Source: Gelatoporia subvermispora B (taxonomy: Eukaryota; Basidiomycota; Agaricomycetes; Polyporales; Gelatoporiaceae). Taken from it: 64,000 nucleotides of DNA. Below, piece by piece: positions 34,101 to 46,048 of this stretch. Within the stretch, counting starts at the first letter, position 1. Each line of letters starts with the position of its first letter. The stretch lies in the NCBI GenBank assembly GCA_000320605.2, contig KB445812.1, forward strand, positions 310,001 to 374,000. The letters are read 5' to 3'. The notes beneath the pieces were generated by a model. It searched no databases. It saw only the letters and a program-made list of their open reading frames with translations, and was not told the DNA's origin. The position numbers and the translations under genes were made by a program.

Positions 34101-37100
34101 CTCTCTGCGCACGGTCTGCAGAAGTACTCGAAGGGATACGTCCTCAACCTTGCCAACGTTGACACGGAGTCCGTCTCCAAGGCTGTTGACATCGTTCATC
34201 TCACTTGGGGTATCCCGTTGCAGCTCATCACTGTGATCGTCCTCCTGAATCGTATTTTGGGCGTGTCAGTGTGGGCGGGTGTCGGTGCGCTGACCGTTGG
34301 TGTAGTCATGCTTGTGTCCATTGTCCCCATCTTCATGGCCAAATCGGCCCCGATGGTTCTTCGCATTGGTGATCGGCGCATTAAGATGATCAAGGAAATT
34401 CTGGACGGTACGTCGCGCGCTGATTCGTGAAAGCGTTATCTCATCAAAGGTGCAGGCATGAAGCTTATCAAGATCCGTGGATGGGAGAGCCTCTTCCTCG
34501 CCCGAGTCGAAGCAGTGCGCAGCGAGCAGCTTCGCTACTTGAAGATGTTCGATATTGGTATCGCCCTTTTCGTCATGGTCGGACAGGTACGTCCTGCTTA
34601 CACAAAAGCCTCGCATGCATCCACTTATGTGTATGCTGTAGTTTTCGAACATCCTCATGCCGATCGCCGCTCTTTCGCTTTTCGGAGACGAGTCGGGCGG
34701 TGTGACCGCTGCGAAGATCTTCCCAGCGCTTTCCTTCTTCGGATTCTTGGTTGACCCCCTGCTCTCGCTCCCTCAGACACTCAGGTATGTGCAAACGTTT
34801 CTTGATAGCGTACAGCGAACTCAGTCTTCCTAGTCTTTTCAATCTCGCTACTGCGTCTTGGACCCGAATTTACCAGTTCCTTTCCGCCAAGGAGGCTGCT
34901 GCGCCCTCGGATGTCGCCCACGCGGTCTACACGGACCCCATCCGTATCATCGATGGCTGCTTCGCGTGGCCAGAGAAGGTACAGGCCGGACCTCCCCGTG
35001 GCCCTCCCCCGAAGAAGGCTGCGCCCAAATCTGAGGCCAAGGTCTCCAACCCGGAGAAGCCGCTCATGCCTAAGACTCATCTGAAGGATGTCAATATCTC
35101 CGTCAAGCAGGGTTCTCTGACCGCCATCGTGGGCAGCGTCGGCTCGGGGAAGAGTTCGCTCATGTCGGCCATCCTCGGCGAGATGCAAGTTGTCTCTGGA
35201 AAGGCGAGTGAAATCATATGTTTCAAACGCACGTTACTTATCTGCCGTGTGTCATATATCAGGTGTTCTGCAATGGCTCGGTGGCTTACTGCCCTCAGCA
35301 GCCATGGATTCAGAGCTGCACCGTCCAGGAAAACATCTTGTTCGGCAAGCCCATGGATGTCCACCAGCTTGAGTTCGCGCTCGATGCGGCATCTTTCCGC
35401 GCTGATCTCGATCGCCTGCCCAATGGCATCGGAAGCGAGATCGCCGAGAACGGTGGGAACTTGAGTGGTGGGCAGAAGGCTCGGCTCTCTCTTGCACGTG
35501 CCGTCTATGCAGACGCTGGTATGTTTGGTCAGTGGCGCCCGTACTAGTCTTTACTCACTCATTCATCCTAGACGTCTATGTTCTGGACGATGTCCTTGCT
35601 GCTCTCGACCCCCGTGTCAGCCGCCTTGTTTTCCAAAAGTGCATCCTCGAGGCTCTGCACGGCAAAACCAGACTCTTCGTTACCCATCAACTGCAGTACC
35701 TTAACCAGGTCGACCACATCATTGTTGTCTCCGAGGGCACAGTGGTCGAGCAGGGATCGTACGCTGAGCTCTTCGCCAAGGATGGTGAATTCAAACGTCT
35801 CGTCTCGCACCTTGAGCACTCTCCTACTCAAAAGGCCAAGCTCGGCAAGACCCCCAGCCAGCAGGCCAAGCAAAAGGCGGAGAAGAAGGTGGAGAAGAAA
35901 CCCCAGCCGAAGCCCAGCGGAGGCTCTATCATTGCTGCTGAGGACTCCGGCTCGATCACCCTCCACACCTGGTGGAGTTACATCAAGGCAATGGGCGGTG
36001 TTCCTACCTTGCTGCTGCTCGCTCTTTTGATCTGCTTGTTCCAAGGCAGCATCGTTGTCATGAACCAGTGGCTCAGCTGGTGGTCACGAGGCAAGTTCCA
36101 GGAGACAGTTGTTTTCTGGATCGAGGTCTACGATGGTATTGGTGCTGGCTCTGTGTTCGCTGTCGGTAAGTATTCACAACTGACTTGATTGGTCGTTTCG
36201 TTCTAATATGTTGGTCAGTCTCCCTGAACACTTGCATCCTCCTTGGTGTCGTTCGTGCAAGCCGGAACTTCCACTCGATGGCAATGTCCGGTCTCCTGTC
36301 GGCTCCAATGTGGTGGTTCGAGACACAGCCCACTGGACGTATCCTTAACAGGTTCGGCAAGGACGTCGCCAGCATTGACCAGCGCCTGCTCCCGCAGCTT
36401 TACGCACTGATCGCCTCCACTGGTTCGTGCCTTTCCGCCAGTGTCATTCTCGGCATCAGCGCTCCCGTCATCCTCGGTGTCATTGGCGGATTGATGGTGG
36501 TCTATGCTATCGTGTTCATGTTCTACCGCAGGTGTGTTTGTCGTTGCTGTCTTCACAATTCCGATATTAACCCAAGCAAGGTCCATCCGCGAGTTAAAGC
36601 GCTTGGAGGCCACTGAACGCTCCCCTCTCCAGTCCCAGCTGAGCGAGACGTTAGACGGTATTCCAACGATCGCAGCGTATAAACGCGAGGGCGACTTCAA
36701 TGGCTCCGCCAACGGCCTTCTCGACAAGAGCAACAAGCCAATTTTCCTGCGCAACAGTGCCGGTATGTTTGAAGTGTATAGCTGTCGCTTGTATGTATAG
36801 CTAATTCTTACTACCTAGAAATCTGGGTCACCATTCGCATGGAGCTGCTCTCGTCTTTGATCGTCCTTGCAGTGGCCATGCTCGGCGAAACCTCCGTCGT
36901 CAGCGCCAGCCACCTCGGTGTCGCTCTTTCGTATTCGAACGCGTTCACCTACATCCTCAACTTGCTCATCAAGAGCGCCGCCAACATCGAGTCTGAGGTT
37001 CGCCTCTTCACGCTACTCCTGGTCATTGTTGATGTTCATGAATTTTTCACTAGATGAACTCGGTCGACCGCCTGCTGGAGTACACTGAGCGTCTGCCGAA

Positions 37101-37948
37101 GGAGCACCCTGCTCACCTCGAGACTGACCCTGTCGAGGGTATGTGGCCTTCTCGCGGCGAGATCGTCTTCAAGGACCTCGAGGCTAGCTACCCGTCTCGC
37201 CCTGAGCGCCCTGTTCTCAAGAACGTCAACCTCAAGTTCGTTCCGGGAGAGACGGTGTTCATTGTTGGCCGTACTGGCTCTGGCAAGAGTACATTGTTGT
37301 CGATTTTGCTCCGCCTGATTGAGATTGGCAAGGGAAAGGTTGAGGTCGATGGTGAAGGTGAGACATACTACCTTCGAAGCTAACGAACTATATATTGACT
37401 GCTTTTCTCTGACAGATATCTCAAACCTGGGTGTCGCAACCCTCCGTCGCGGTATGGAGCTCATCCCGCAGGAACCGTTCATCTTCGCGGGGACAATCCG
37501 CACTGCCCTAGACTTCGAGGGCCGCTTCGACGACACCAAGCTCTGGAACGCGCTCGAGCTCGTCGGGCTGAAGACTACCATCTCGAACATGTCCGACAAG
37601 CTTGACACCGTCGTGAGCGACAACGGCTCGAACTTCTCCGTTGGCCAGCGGCAGCTGCTGTGCCTCGCGGGAGCGATCCTTCGCGACCCCAAGATTCTAC
37701 TGCTCGACGAGGCGACGTCGTCGCTCGACTCTGGCGCGGACGTCTTCCTGCTGAAAACCGTCCGGGCGAACTGCCCGAATGCCACCGTCATGAGCGTCAT
37801 GCATCGTCTGAGTGACAAGCTCCTGGAGCAGTGCGACAAGGTGTTGGTCATGGATGAGGGCACACCCGCCGAGTTCGACTCGCCGCAGGCGTTGCTCGCC
37901 CGCCCCGACTCGATCTTTGCGAAGCTTATGGAGGCTACGAGACAATGA
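31141..37948 (+). CDS. Fusion: degenerate adenylation domain - acyl carrier domain - full ABCC exporter
   Basis: Seventeen exons give one frame of 1,982 aa (5,949 nt). Part 1 (about 1-520) resembles the A domain of NRPS-like enzymes: [23 protein letters not shown] early, and [19 protein letters not shown] late. The phosphate loop TSGSTG is replaced by LESSRHG, about 60 residues around A4 are missing, and the A10 lysine is absent, so it is probably inactive. Part 2 (about 550-632) is a carrier domain with AGLNSITA (Ser594). Part 3 (633-1982) is an ABCC transporter without TMD0. It has [10 protein letters not shown], Walker A VGSGKSS (Lys1179), [15 protein letters not shown], then GRTGSGKST (Lys1782), FSVGQ and [11 protein letters not shown]. 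The joining intron 33196-33251 (GTAAGC...CCAG, 56 bp) keeps frame, and the 28 codons before the first transporter Met (33338) show coding-type GC3 (20/28). Alternative: two genes, stop 33212 and start 33338, only 125 bp apart. Plasma or vacuolar membrane location inferred. Confidence 0.8.
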
Positions 37949-38384
37949 TGAAATGAGTGCTGGTCACTTGGACACTATAATTTATTGTATGTTAGAGGTA
38001 GTAGACGAGGGTTAATAATGGCAATTGTTATTTTAGCATCTCATTCATGAGAACTGGGCCCTGGCTGCTGCTCACTACGTGCGCCTTCCATCTGATCACG
38101 GAGGATAAGTAGATACCGGCGATCGATCGACTAGTCATCGTTGGCCATGCCTGTCTGCTGTGCCCTCGGCACCGATCACCGGTATATTATCCATCGCGTA
38201 TGTGTATGACTCAGATCTGCAATATCGTCCTTTCGTTCACCACCAAGTATACAAAACCAGCGAAACCACAACAGCACTATCTGCGACTTGACAGTGATTC
38301 TGGCCGCTCTCGAGACATATCACTCCCATAGATTCGAAGCTGCTTCGCCTGATTAGATCATACCCGAGACTCCGGTAACTTGTT
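37949..38384. other. Spacer between exporter fusion and acyltransferase
   Basis: 436 bp holding the 3' UTR of one gene and the promoter of the next. A GGTATATTA element near 38170 is a possible TATA box for the acyltransferase. No gene seen. Confidence 0.5.
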
Positions 38385-40089
38385 ATGGAAACTCAAGAAC
38401 ACATTTACACGGTCAGAGCAAAAGAGCCGACTGCTCTCAATGGCCTGCCTTCTTATCCAGTGTCATCCAGTAATCTGATACTCTCCTTCACGGTAGTTAT
38501 AGGGGGTTTGCGAATGTCTGAGTGTTTGCAACTGACATTATCTTCAAGGTGGACACGGCTCATGTTGTGCCCGGATTGCTTGACATTCCCAAGTTCAATG
38601 CCGCTCTTGCGCACACGTTATCTATATATCCTCTATACACCGGTCGCCTAGTCCATCCAAGGACCCCTATAGATCATTGGAAGGTATGCGCCTTGCACAC
38701 CCAATCTGCTTAGCATCGACCCAATCAGCTTGAGCTCATGATCCTGTGGAGCTTCGTTTGTCAGGTGATGGAATACCAGTCAAAGTCAGACATAGCGATT
38801 CATGCGAAGTGGTGGAAGCGAATACCGTGGTGCAGAGCCCGTGGACTCTCGGCGAACGTGTCAGCATGGTCAAAGTGCTCTCGGGGGATCCATCGGAACC
38901 TCTCATGAAAGTGACCGTGACGCTGTACCCTGCGATCGGATATACCTGCGTAGGGATTTCCTGCGCTCATGCAGTGGGTCCGTCGAATTCCGCCCTCGCC
39001 AGCTTCCATCACTGACGCGAAGTCTAGGTGATGGCTTCACCGTATGCCGCTTCTTGCGCCTGCTCTCGCAGACATATCAAGGCCTGGCATCACTCGACCC
39101 ATATCCCGAATATGCGGCTGATATCGATACGCCTCCATGTATGCAGGAGGTCCGGAAATTCGACATACCTGGTATGGAGCAGACGTACTCCCTGAATGAA
39201 CCCCCTCCATTTCTCGATCCGAAGCTCGAAACCACGTCTCGAGTAGACATCCGATTCAGTGCGCGACAGCTGAAAGAGCTCAAGACAGCGGTGCTGTCCC
39301 AGAGGCCAAAGACATCGGACGCGGAAACTCTCTTCCTCTCGACTCAAGATACCCTCGTGGCTTTGCTTGCAAGGTGCTTTACTATAGCAGACCTGGAAGC
39401 CCCACCGATAGAGCGCATCACCTATGTGGTAAACGTCAGTGACTCCTCGATTATTTCTCGCGATCAGTCTGAGCTTACCACAGGAAGCAGGCCCGAGGCA
39501 CTGGCTCAGTATCTCCGAACATCGGCTGTAACGGTCTGATTTGGACAATAACGGAGCCATGCACACATACTAAGTGCAAACCTCCGTCGCTGTACTGTAT
39601 CGCTCTGCGTATACGCGAGTCGCTCACCAGCGGGCGCGACGCTGACTTCGTCTCAGCCATGGACGCGTATTGTGGTTTCAAGTACCGGGAAGCTGCAGAC
39701 TCATTCAGGGGGCAGAATTTTACTCCTCCACCAGGTCATATGACGGTGAACTCCACGTATAAGTATGTCTTTGGCCAATACGCATGTGGCTTCGTCGAAA
39801 TTAATGAATGACGCAATGCAGATACGACTGGACATCAGCACATTTCGGGTATTTAGGTCAGACGCAGTTCTTCCATACCAACCTACCCGCGCCGCGGTAC
39901 GTCAAGATATTCCAAGCAAATCCCCAAATCTCGGAAGCTGGGACTTGGATCAAAGATGAAGGCATGGCGGAAGTGACGTTTTATCTGCACCAGCGGACAA
40001 AGCAGCGCTTCGTGGATGCCTTGAAGGTGGAGGCAGCCTCGATTGGTGTGTCCGGAGCGATAGAATTTGTAGACATAGTTCGCCAGTGA
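38385..40089 (+). CDS. BAHD-type (transferase family) acyltransferase
   Basis: Six exons: 38385-38492, 38549-38683, 38752-38977, 39028-39434, 39491-39762 and 39822-40089; total 1,416 nt, giving 471 aa, a normal family length. The catalytic HxxxD motif is H154-A-V-G-D158, followed by GF, split by an intron exactly after HAVG. Further family features are the N-terminal PGLLDIPKFNAALAHTLSIYP segment, a VVNARGTG turn and NGLIWTITEP. The C-terminal structural motif DFGWG appears as HFGYLG. It should transfer an acyl group from acyl-CoA to a hydroxyl or amine, in the cytosol. Beside a PKS-NRPS it is a likely tailoring enzyme. The acceptor of intron 2 (GAG at 38749-38751) is the least certain boundary. 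Confidence 0.82.
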
Positions 40090-41452
40090 TATTGATTGCT
40101 AAATGGTGACGTTGCCGTGTTTTATCAGCAAATCATTTTAGTCTCCTTCATACTCCAGGGTCCAACCCGTAGTACACGATTTCGGGAGTTACCGAACTGT
40201 GCCGCGCAAGCCGAGCAAAGCCGAAGTCATGCCGCCACTCTGTCAAGGCGCGTCGACGCGGTGTTGCAACACGTCTAGCGCGACTGTGCTGACCACTATT
40301 GCATGTATACGTGCATATAAGCGCATATGCTTTCACGAAGATCCTATGACGCTTTCTGAAAATGTCCCGGCCCTCGTACAGCTGTTAACGAGGTGAATAC
40401 GGAGACATAGCGCTATGGATCATCCTAGGGCTGGTATAACGCGCACATAGAATCATACCACAGAAATCTAGACCGAGAGCCCGCGAGATATTCGTTTACC
40501 GGAGCTAGAGCGAGACAAGTTGAAGTGGACAATGGAGGACGGAAGGTCATAATGTTCACCGTTGAAGAACTGGATCTTACTGCAGCCACAGTCGTGCCAC
40601 CGGCATGGTTCGGCTATCCATCGGCAGAGCGCCAAGCGAGCGAAATCGTGTACTACGATCTCGAGGTCGGATTATGAAGCAGACCTTTATCGTGATCGTC
40701 CTCCTACCCCTCCGATAGATCACTAGTAAAGGTCTGCCTACGGGAGACTAAAATCATTTTGAATGTTCGAACCGCGATGAGAATGGCAGGAGGACAGCTT
40801 TGACGATCGTAGAATCTACTGAGCGTCTGTGCTAGCCAGAATGTGCGAGTCCGAGGACTTCCGAGGGCGGAGCCCCAAATGGGCGTCTAATCAAATTCTG
40901 GCTTTGTAACCAACATCGACTGGCAGGGCATTGAACCAGACTCTGATTCTTCCTTACTGGACCTCTTGCAGGCAATGCTAACTGTGCAAATGGACTGCGG
41001 ATGGCCTGGGCTGCTTGAAACGTCTATCTTGCCTGCGAATAGCATCTGTGAATAAAGGGTCCTGCAGTCCACCTTGCAGGAGCGCTCGGGAAACTGCTGA
41101 TTGTCTGGCTTCTGAGGATTCCAACAACTCCGAACTGATAACACAACAATTCGAACAACACACACACATCATGGGTCCATGTCGTGTAAAATCAAAACCT
41201 CGCAAATCAGGCTCGCAGGTTGTCACCGGTACAGGCGGCGTTCCTCTGGGTAACTCCGATTACCGGGAATTGTTCCGCGTACGTGTACGTCCGGCTGCGC
41301 TGATGGGATACGTCCCTGGACTTAACTTAGCAGTCGCACACTTGGCTCCCACGGCAACTGAGAGTCTGAGACCCTTCTCCAGGAAATATTGTAGAATTTC
41401 TTCATGCCACGAGATCGCTTAGCAATGCGTGTTCTTCGGCCTCGCCTTCCTC
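40090..41452. other. Intergenic region ending in the SDR promoter module
   Basis: 40.1-41.1 kb shows no gene. From about 41,160 the sequence matches the regions upstream of other SDR copies. Shared blocks are GGGTCCATGTCGTGT, TCCGATTACCGGGAATTG, and GCTGATGGGA followed by a C/T-rich core promoter. The duplicated unit therefore includes about 350 bp upstream of each start codon. Confidence 0.55.
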
Positions 41453-41460
41453 TATTTATA
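41453..41460 (+). promoter_or_regulatory. TATA box of SDR copy 1, conserved across the array
   Basis: TATTTATA sits 48 bp before the ATG, inside the repeated context CCTCGCCTTCCTCTA-TTTATACCCTCTC. Equivalent positions are TATTTATA in copy 2 (43966-43973), TACTTATA in copy 4 and TAGTTATATATA in copy 6. Copy 3 (CTATACC) and copy 5 (TAGTTGTATCC) have weakened boxes, so expression may differ between copies. Confidence 0.65.
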
Positions 41461-41507
41461 CCCTCTCGCCAGCCTGGGCTCCCACCAGTAATCTGTTCTT
41501 CTTCGCC

Positions 41508-42922
41508 ATGTTGTTTTCAAAGAGCTTCAACCCAGCTACAGACATACCCAGTCTCGCAGGGAAAGTGTTCCTGGTCACTGGCGGAAAGTGAGGCTACTTT
41601 TGCAGTACTTCTTGGAATTGTGGTGCTAACAGAGGGTTTGCATAGTGCGGGAATGGGATATACCACATGCCAACATCTCGCAAGACGTGGCGCGAAGGTG
41701 TATTTGGGCGCAAGAAGTGAAGAGCGAGGCAAGGCCGCCGTTGAGAAGCTAAAATCCGAAGGTCTCGGTCCAGAGAATGGAGAAGTGATCTTCCATCCAC
41801 TGGATCTGAGCGATCCTCGAAAGGCGAAGGAATCTGGAGAGCTGTTCATCCAGGTTGAAACGAGACTGGATGGATTGAGTGAGTGACCCCTCGCTTTACC
41901 AGGGACAAGTCAGTACTAACGTTTCACATCCATCCAGTCCTGAATGCTGCTCTGTTAGTCCACATTGGTTCCTGATTTTGTGTTGTTCTCAAGGAACTTT
42001 CAGTATGATGGCACCGTATCTGAAGTCGGTCGATGGTATGTCTTCAAAACTATGGAGGTCAAGGCATGTATGTTGACAATATATGACGTAGGCATACAAG
42101 ATGTCATGATGGTCAAGTGCGTGCGCACACAATTTATACCTAGTGCTAGCGACGCTCATGAAATTGCTTCAGTCATTTCAGCCACTTCGTCCTCACGCGC
42201 ACATTACTTCCTCTCCTCAAGACAACAGCTGCTCAGCCCGGCTCTGACGTCCGCATTGTCGCGGTACGCGTGTATCATCAGCTCACGTCAACGCTACTTA
42301 CACCAGTGTATGCAGGTGTCATCCGGCGCTCACGCTATGGTCTCCAATGTGCACTTCCGCAACCTGGATGACATCAACAAAGAATACAACAACGCTATGA
42401 TCCCGCAGATGGCGCGATACGGTCAGTCCCCTGCCACGTGCAATCCCCCGCTCAAATGAATCTCACGTGTTCATAGGGCTGTCGAAGCTCGCAAACGTCC
42501 TTTTTATCAAGGAGCTTCAGAAGCGTCTCGACGCAGAGAAGAGCCCGATCATCGCGCTCTCCCTTCACCCCGGAGCCGTTGACACTGGTACTTTCCCTCC
42601 TCATGTTTCCCTCCACCACGCTGACGCATCCGCTCAAAATACAGAGGGAGCCCAGAAGGGTGCCGACGGTGCCAACTTCGTCTTGCGTGGGCTCTATAGC
42701 ACGCTCAGGACCGTGGTCTTTAACAGCGCGTCCTCGGGTTCGTACACGGCCGTCTTCGCCGCCGCCGCGCCCGCCGTGCGCGCAAACCCAGACACGTACA
42801 AGGGTGCGTACCTTGTGCCGGTGGCGAAGATCGCGAAGCCGAGTGCCGATGCAAGCAATGCGGCGCTCGCGGCGGAGCTATGGGAGACGACGGAGAGGGT
42901 GCTGGCGGACATCGGAGTATGA
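41508..42922 (+). CDS. Short-chain dehydrogenase/reductase, array copy 1
   Basis: Nine exons (41508-41587, 41646-41878, 41938-41953, 42004-42035, 42092-42116, 42182-42263, 42316-42421, 42477-42587, 42645-42922) give 320 aa. Exons 3-5 are only 16, 32 and 25 nt. The Rossmann motif TGGNAGMG spans residues 24-31, split by intron 1. The usual NNAG motif reads LNAAL. Ser in VSSGAH (158/159), Tyr191 and Lys195 (YGLSK) complete the active site. The layout resembles classical SDRs of the retinol-dehydrogenase/WW-oxidoreductase-like type. It should be an NAD(P)H-dependent carbonyl/alcohol oxidoreductase, cytosolic, with no signal or TM segment. The substrate is unknown; the nearby PKS-NRPS cluster makes a tailoring role possible. 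Confidence 0.9.
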
Positions 42923-44017
42923 GCAAGAGTGGGCAGCGGCGAGCGGCGCAGTGGGTGGGAGTGCCTATCGAGTCTCGACATGGTTGATATCAGTCCCGGT
43001 ACGAGGCTTTATTAGGATGTGTGAGGTAGTTGATATCATCCCCGATACGAGACTGGCTCTTAACTAGGCATCACTATCGAGTTCCTGTTCCAACCCGAGA
43101 ACTGTCTGCAAGGTTTCATGGTAGGCGGTTTGTCTGTTCATAACATCGTAGCTTCTAAGTTCCCTCTCAATTTGGACGGTGAGGAGGTGGAAAACTCTAT
43201 AGGACGGCTGAGGTTACTCGTATTTCTGCGCAGGAGAACCCACCGTCCTGCTTCAATGTCGCACTGCGTTACTCGGCGCCGTGCAAGGCTTTTTTTTGCA
43301 TTGTCTGTTGCGCGATTTTGGGACCGATCGATCGACTTTGATTTCCGACACACGCGTTCAGACTCGGTGCGCGCGACGCGTCGTCCTCAGACTCGAGATC
43401 GGAGAGGGCATATAACCGGCACGCCATCGACATCCTTTGGCATGGTCGTGTATGTGTCTCGACTGCGAAAGTGTGTACGTCGGTACTACGGTTAGATGGG
43501 TAGGATAAGAGGCAGACGTTCGTTTTTTGGTGGTCTACGCATTTATACCCCGTGTAAAACAGACATTATGTAGCTGTGGGCGTCCTCCCTCAAGAACAGA
43601 CCAGAGTTTGGTCTACCTACGGAAGACTAGGATTTCGACGTTGTTTGGGTTGAAAACACAACAAGTCGAACGATACATACATCATGGGTCCATGTCGTGT
43701 GGAATTGTGCCCGCGCAGCTTAGGTCAGCAAATTGTTGCCGGTTGCAGGTCGCGCTCCTCTGGTAAGTCCGATTACCGGGAATTGTCCCGCGTTACGCGT
43801 ACGTTCGGTTGCGCTGATGGGATACTTCAGACTCGACTTAGCAATGGCCTTCCTGTGTCCCATAGCCACCGAGTCCGAGATCTTCCCTTCTCCGGGGAAT
43901 GTAGCATTCTTTCGCACCCAATGACATCGCTTAGCAATACCTGTTCCTTCGGCCTCGCCTTCCTCTATTTATACCCTGTCACCAGCCTGAGCTCCCACCA
44001 GTGATCTGTTCTTCATC

Positions 44018-45425
44018 ATGTTCTTCTCAAAGAGCTTCAACCCAGCTACGGACATACCCAGTCTCGCAGGAAAAGTGTTCCTGGTCACTGGTGGAAAGTG
44101 GGGTCATCTGGAGTGCTCCTTATAATTGGCGCTAATCGAGGGTTTGCACAGTGCGGGAATGGGGTATACTACATGCCAACATCTCGCAAGACGTGGAGCA
44201 AAGGTGTATATGGGCGCAAGAAGTGAAGAGCGAGGTAAAGCTGCCGTTGAGAAGCTGAAGTCCGAAGGCCTCGGTCCAGGAGATGGGGAAGTGATTTTCC
44301 ATCCATTGGACCTGAGCGATACTCGGAAAGCGAAGGAATCTGGAGAGCTGTTCATCCGGGTTGAATCGAGACTGGATGGATTAAGTGAGTAGCTCCTTAC
44401 TTTATCGAGGGCATGACGGTTCAACATCTCGCATCGATCCAGTCCTGAACGCCGCTCTGTCAGTTCGCATCGATTTCTGGTTATGTGCTTTACTCAAGGA
44501 ATCATCAGCATGATGGCACCGTACCTGAAGTCCGTTGACGGTAAGTCTTAAGCACCACGGAGGTGCAGTATGTGTGTTGATAAGATGTTATGTAGGGGTG
44601 CAAGATGTCATGATGGTCAAGTGCGTGTACACACAGTTCACCCTTGGCGCCAGTGACGCTCATGAAAAATGCTTCAGTCACTTCAGTCACTTTGTCCTCA
44701 CGCGCACATTGCTTCCTCTCCTCAAGACAACAGCGGCTGAGCCCGGCTCTGACGTCCGTATTGTCGCGGTACGCCTCCATCTCCGGCTCAAAGTTCAAAC
44801 CAACACCACTCACATTGATGTATGCAGGTGTCATCCGCTGCTCACACCTTCGCCTCCAATGTGCACTTCCGCAGCCTGGACGATATCAACAAAGAGTATA
44901 ATGATGCCATGATTCCGAAGATGGCGCGATACGGTCAGGCTCCCCCCTTTACAGACCATCCCTCAAACTGATCTAACGTTTTCGCAGGACTATCGAAGCT
45001 CGCAAACATCCTCTTCATCAAAGAGCTCCAGAAACGTCTCGACGCCGAGAATAGCCCCGTCATTGCACTCTCCCTCCACCCTGGAGGCGTCGACACCGGT
45101 ACTTCCCCTCCCTCTCCTCTTCTCCCCCCACTGACCAGTCTGCACAGAGGGCGCCCAGAAGGGCGTCGAAGGCGCGAACATCATCGTGCGTGGGCTGTAC
45201 AGCATACTCCGGACCGTGCACTTAAGCGACGCGTCCGAGGGCTCGTACACGGCGGTCTTCGCCGCCGCTGCACCTGCCGTGCGCGCAGACCCGGACACAT
45301 ACAAGGGCACATACCTTGTGCCCGTCGCGAGGATTGCGAGGCCGAGTGCCGATGCAAGCAATTCGGCGCTTGCGGCGGAGCTGTGGGAGACGACAGAGAG
45401 AGTGCTGGCGGATATCGGAGTATGA
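44018..45425 (+). CDS. SDR, array copy 2
   Basis: Same nine-exon plan as copy 1, all joins in phase, intact. Differences: the first intron begins GTGGGG (a weak donor); exon 2 reads VYMGARSEERG and GPGDGEV; the active-site block is SSAAHTFAS; Tyr/Lys are kept (RYGLSKLANI). Intron 8 is shorter and very C-rich. Of the six, it has the best preserved TATA box together with copy 1. The downstream spacer to copy 3 has lost roughly 400 bp relative to the others, including the shared GTGGTAGG block. Confidence 0.88.
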
Positions 45426-46048
45426 GTGAACGGTGGACAGCGCCGAGCGACGCGATTGGTGGGAGTGTCGGTCGGCCTTCCCAGTGGTTGATATCATTCC
45501 TGGTACGAGACTGCGGCATGATGTGTGGAAGCCTGGTGATGTCCACGTCAATAGAAGTACAGAGCCTGCGCAGAATGTTGTATGTTTCCACTATATTTAT
45601 CGAAGTTTCACAGTTGATATGTTTCCTCCGTTAACTTAGATTCACTTTGATTTCGATGTAGAACCCCAATATCTTACTCAAAGGGATACACAAGCACTTT
45701 GCGAGCTCCCTGCGTAGACTTTTCGCTAAATTGAACCGTGGAACATCGAACCGCGAAAGACCGCGACGCGTCGTGCTAACAGCTCGCGCTGGAATGACAC
45801 GCTCACGTGTTGGATCATGACGATCTCACGTGCGCAAGGCGCGGTCTACTTTGATCGCCCTGGTACATAATCACACACTTCCGTCGCAGAGCCGCTGAGA
45901 GTCCGAGACCCTTCTTCAGGGAATGAACCTGTCCTTCGCACCCAATGACATCGCTTAGCAATGCCTATTCTCCGACCTCGCCTTCCTTCCTCTATACCCT
46001 CTCACTAGACTAGCCTGAGCTCTCACTAGTGATCTGTTCTCTTGCTTC

